Shown here piece by piece: positions 14,449 through 15,504 of a DNA stretch of 15,504 nt. The position numbers and the translations under genes are program-made. The notes under the pieces are model-generated. The model was not told where the DNA came from, ran no database searches, and saw only the letters and a program-made list of their open reading frames with translations. This DNA comes from Bacteroidia bacterium (lineage in GTDB: Bacteria > Bacteroidota > Bacteroidia > AKYH767-A > OLB10): positions 1-15,504 of the forward strand of contig JANWID010000172.1 in the NCBI GenBank assembly GCA_025450095.1, read 5' to 3'. Numbering within the stretch: position 1 is the first letter of the stretch; each line of letters opens with the position of its first letter.

Positions 14449-14940
14449 ATGAATGCATCTACTAAAGAAACTTTATGGAAACAATTTGGTGCCAGTATTG
14501 ACATGCTTGAAAATGCAATTTCGCTCTGCCCTGATGCAATGTGGGATAACGATAAAAAATTCTGGTATAACGCATATCACTGTTTATTCTACCTGGATTA
14601 TTACCTGACACTTGAACCTGCAAAATTTTCACCTCCTGCCCCATACACGTTTTCAGAGTTTGATCCTTCCGGTGCACTGCCCGAACGAGTTTATAGCAAA
14701 AATGAATTGCTTTCTTATTTACAACATAACAGAAAAAAGTGTCATGATCTGATTGCAAGCATGAATGATGAAATTGCAAACAGTCGTTGGGTAAACGAAC
14801 TCAGGAATTATTCTGTTTTTGAAATATTGCTTTACAACATGAGGCATGTTCAGCATCATGCAGCCCAGCTCAACATGCTTTTGCGACAAGGAATTAATGA
14901 TGCTCCACGTTGGGTATCTCAAACGAAAGCAAATTTGTAA
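14449..14940 (+). CDS. DinB-family protein (putative metal-dependent four-helix-bundle enzyme)
   Basis: The protein has 163 residues, mainly helical, with the three-histidine metal site of the DinB/YfiT fold: H44 in YHCLFYLDYYL, and H133 and H137 in MRHVQHHAAQL (HxxxH). Members are thiol-dependent transferases, hydrolases or stress proteins; the reaction here is unknown. The ATG at 14449 is directly preceded by AGGAGA, an unusually close ribosome site, but the N-terminal helix (LWKQFGASIDMLENAI) supports this start. The 154-bp space before it (14295-14448) holds no recognisable promoter, repeat or gene. A Nudix gene follows after 20 bp and is probably co-transcribed. Confidence 0.85.
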   Translation: MNASTKETLWKQFGASIDMLENAISLCPDAMWDNDKKFWYNAYHCLFYLDYYLTLEPAKFSPPAPYTFSEFDPSGALPERVYSKNELLSYLQHNRKKCHDLIASMNDEIANSRWVNELRNYSVFEILLYNMRHVQHHAAQLNMLLRQGINDAPRWVSQTKANL

Positions 14941-14960
14941 TCCGTGGTGAAACAATAATA

Positions 14961-15428
14961 ATGTCCTACTCTGTTCCGAAAACTATTTTCAATATAAGAA
15001 TTTATGGAATTTTGATTCATGATGAAGCTGTATTGATTACTGATGAAATACATGCGGATAAAATCATAACGAAATTCCCAGGCGGCGGATTACAATTTGG
15101 CGAGGGAACGCATGATTGTTTAAAGAGAGAGTTTATGGAAGAACTCTCCATAGAGATTGAAATTAAAAATCATTTTTACACCGTTGATTTCTTCCAGCCC
15201 TCGGCATTCGATGCTTCGCAACAGGTGATCAGCATTTACTATATTGTTGAAAGTGTGGATGCCGTTAAAATTTCGGTATCAGCTGATAAAAATAAATTTA
15301 GCCGTCATGAAAACGGCGAGCAGATTTTCCGTTGGTTGCCGGTTAAAGATCTGAATCCGGATGAATTTACTTTCCCCATCGATAAAAAAGTATCAGAACT
15401 TTTGAAAATACATTTTCAGGGTTCATAG
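14961..15428 (+). CDS. Nudix (MutT-like) hydrolase
   Basis: The protein has 155 residues from the ATG at 14961; a longer frame opening at 14910 would run inside the DinB gene and is not favoured. The Nudix box is at 42-64: G42, E48, R56-E57, then F58 and E60-E61. The usual glycine of EExGU is S63, a single deviation in a region outside the metal ligands, so activity is likely kept. The substrate cannot be deduced. It ends in TAG (15426-15428), the only other amber codon used as a plain stop among the genes of the window. Its last 13 bp overlap the end of a convergent gene. Confidence 0.85.
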   Translation: MSYSVPKTIFNIRIYGILIHDEAVLITDEIHADKIITKFPGGGLQFGEGTHDCLKREFMEELSIEIEIKNHFYTVDFFQPSAFDASQQVISIYYIVESVDAVKISVSADKNKFSRHENGEQIFRWLPVKDLNPDEFTFPIDKKVSELLKIHFQGS

Positions 15429-15504
15429 AAAGTAACCTTCATAAAGCCCTTTTGCTCAAAAGTGTTTTTTACTTCAGCTGCTTTATTTTTATTTGGAATA
15501 CCGG
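15416..15504 (-). CDS. C-terminal end of an unidentified protein (runs off right edge)
   Basis: The minus strand is open from the right edge to a TGA at 15416-15418. It gives 28 residues that include GIPNKNKAAEVKNTFEQKGF and end in MKVTFYEP. The composition (an amphipathic lysine/glutamate helix then a short strand) looks like real protein and not chance sequence. The short convergent overlap with the Nudix gene is a common bacterial arrangement. The piece is too short to name, and a chance open frame of this length is possible. Confidence 0.42.
   Translation of the reverse strand, partial: GIPNKNKAAEVKNTFEQKGFMKVTFYEP

Noticed and set aside
15449..15470. Possible terminator CTTTTG-CT-CAAAAG followed by a T run after the Nudix gene
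   Set aside because: The stem is weak, the loop too tight, and the site is inside the probable coding end of the minus-strand gene.

Overview
The window looks like chromosomal DNA from an aerobic, probably pigmented member of the Bacteroidota. The evidence is a complex I cluster with separate nuoC and nuoD plus nuoE and nuoF, several promoter-like sites of the Bacteroidota type (TAnnTTTG at -7), a two-component sensor with a periplasmic beta-propeller and Y_Y_Y domain, and a secreted TonB-C-like protein. Genus cannot be assigned from the sequence alone.

Layout. Positions 1-3880 (minus strand) hold the start of an NADH:quinone oxidoreductase operon, nuoA-B-C-D-E-F; nuoF runs off the left edge. 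A divergent intergenic region (3881-4161) separates it from crtI-crtB (plus strand, overlapping by 14 bp), the desaturase and synthase that make the C40 carotenoid backbone. Converging on crtB is a minus-strand two-component pair: a large membrane sensor histidine kinase and a NarL-type response regulator. The kinase reading frame is broken by one in-frame amber codon (7466-7468) exactly between the phosphoacceptor (HisKA_3) domain and the ATP-binding domain. The ATP-binding domain is otherwise perfectly readable in the same frame down to 7157. Upstream lies a 321-bp gene-free stretch with a terminator and a 126-bp imperfect palindrome that resembles a MITE or REP-type element. Then come a secreted TonB-C-like protein (minus) and a divergent ABC exporter half-transporter (plus). 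The right third (plus strand) is a loose series of housekeeping or stress genes: a CoA-pyrophosphatase-type Nudix hydrolase, a cyclophilin peptidyl-prolyl isomerase, a DinB-family protein and a MutT-like Nudix protein. The tail of an unidentified minus-strand gene overlaps the last one.

The non-coding DNA is notable for short tandem arrays at gene borders: a 14-bp unit between nuoD and nuoE, a 7-bp unit that spans the ABC exporter stop codon, and an 8-bp unit (nearly 12 copies) that fills the leader of the cyclophilin gene and ends in its start codon. I see no tRNA, rRNA, CRISPR array, transposase or phage gene. I find no clearly new multi-gene system. The points most worth following are the amber-interrupted kinase, the repeat-built leader of the cyclophilin gene, and the palindromic element.
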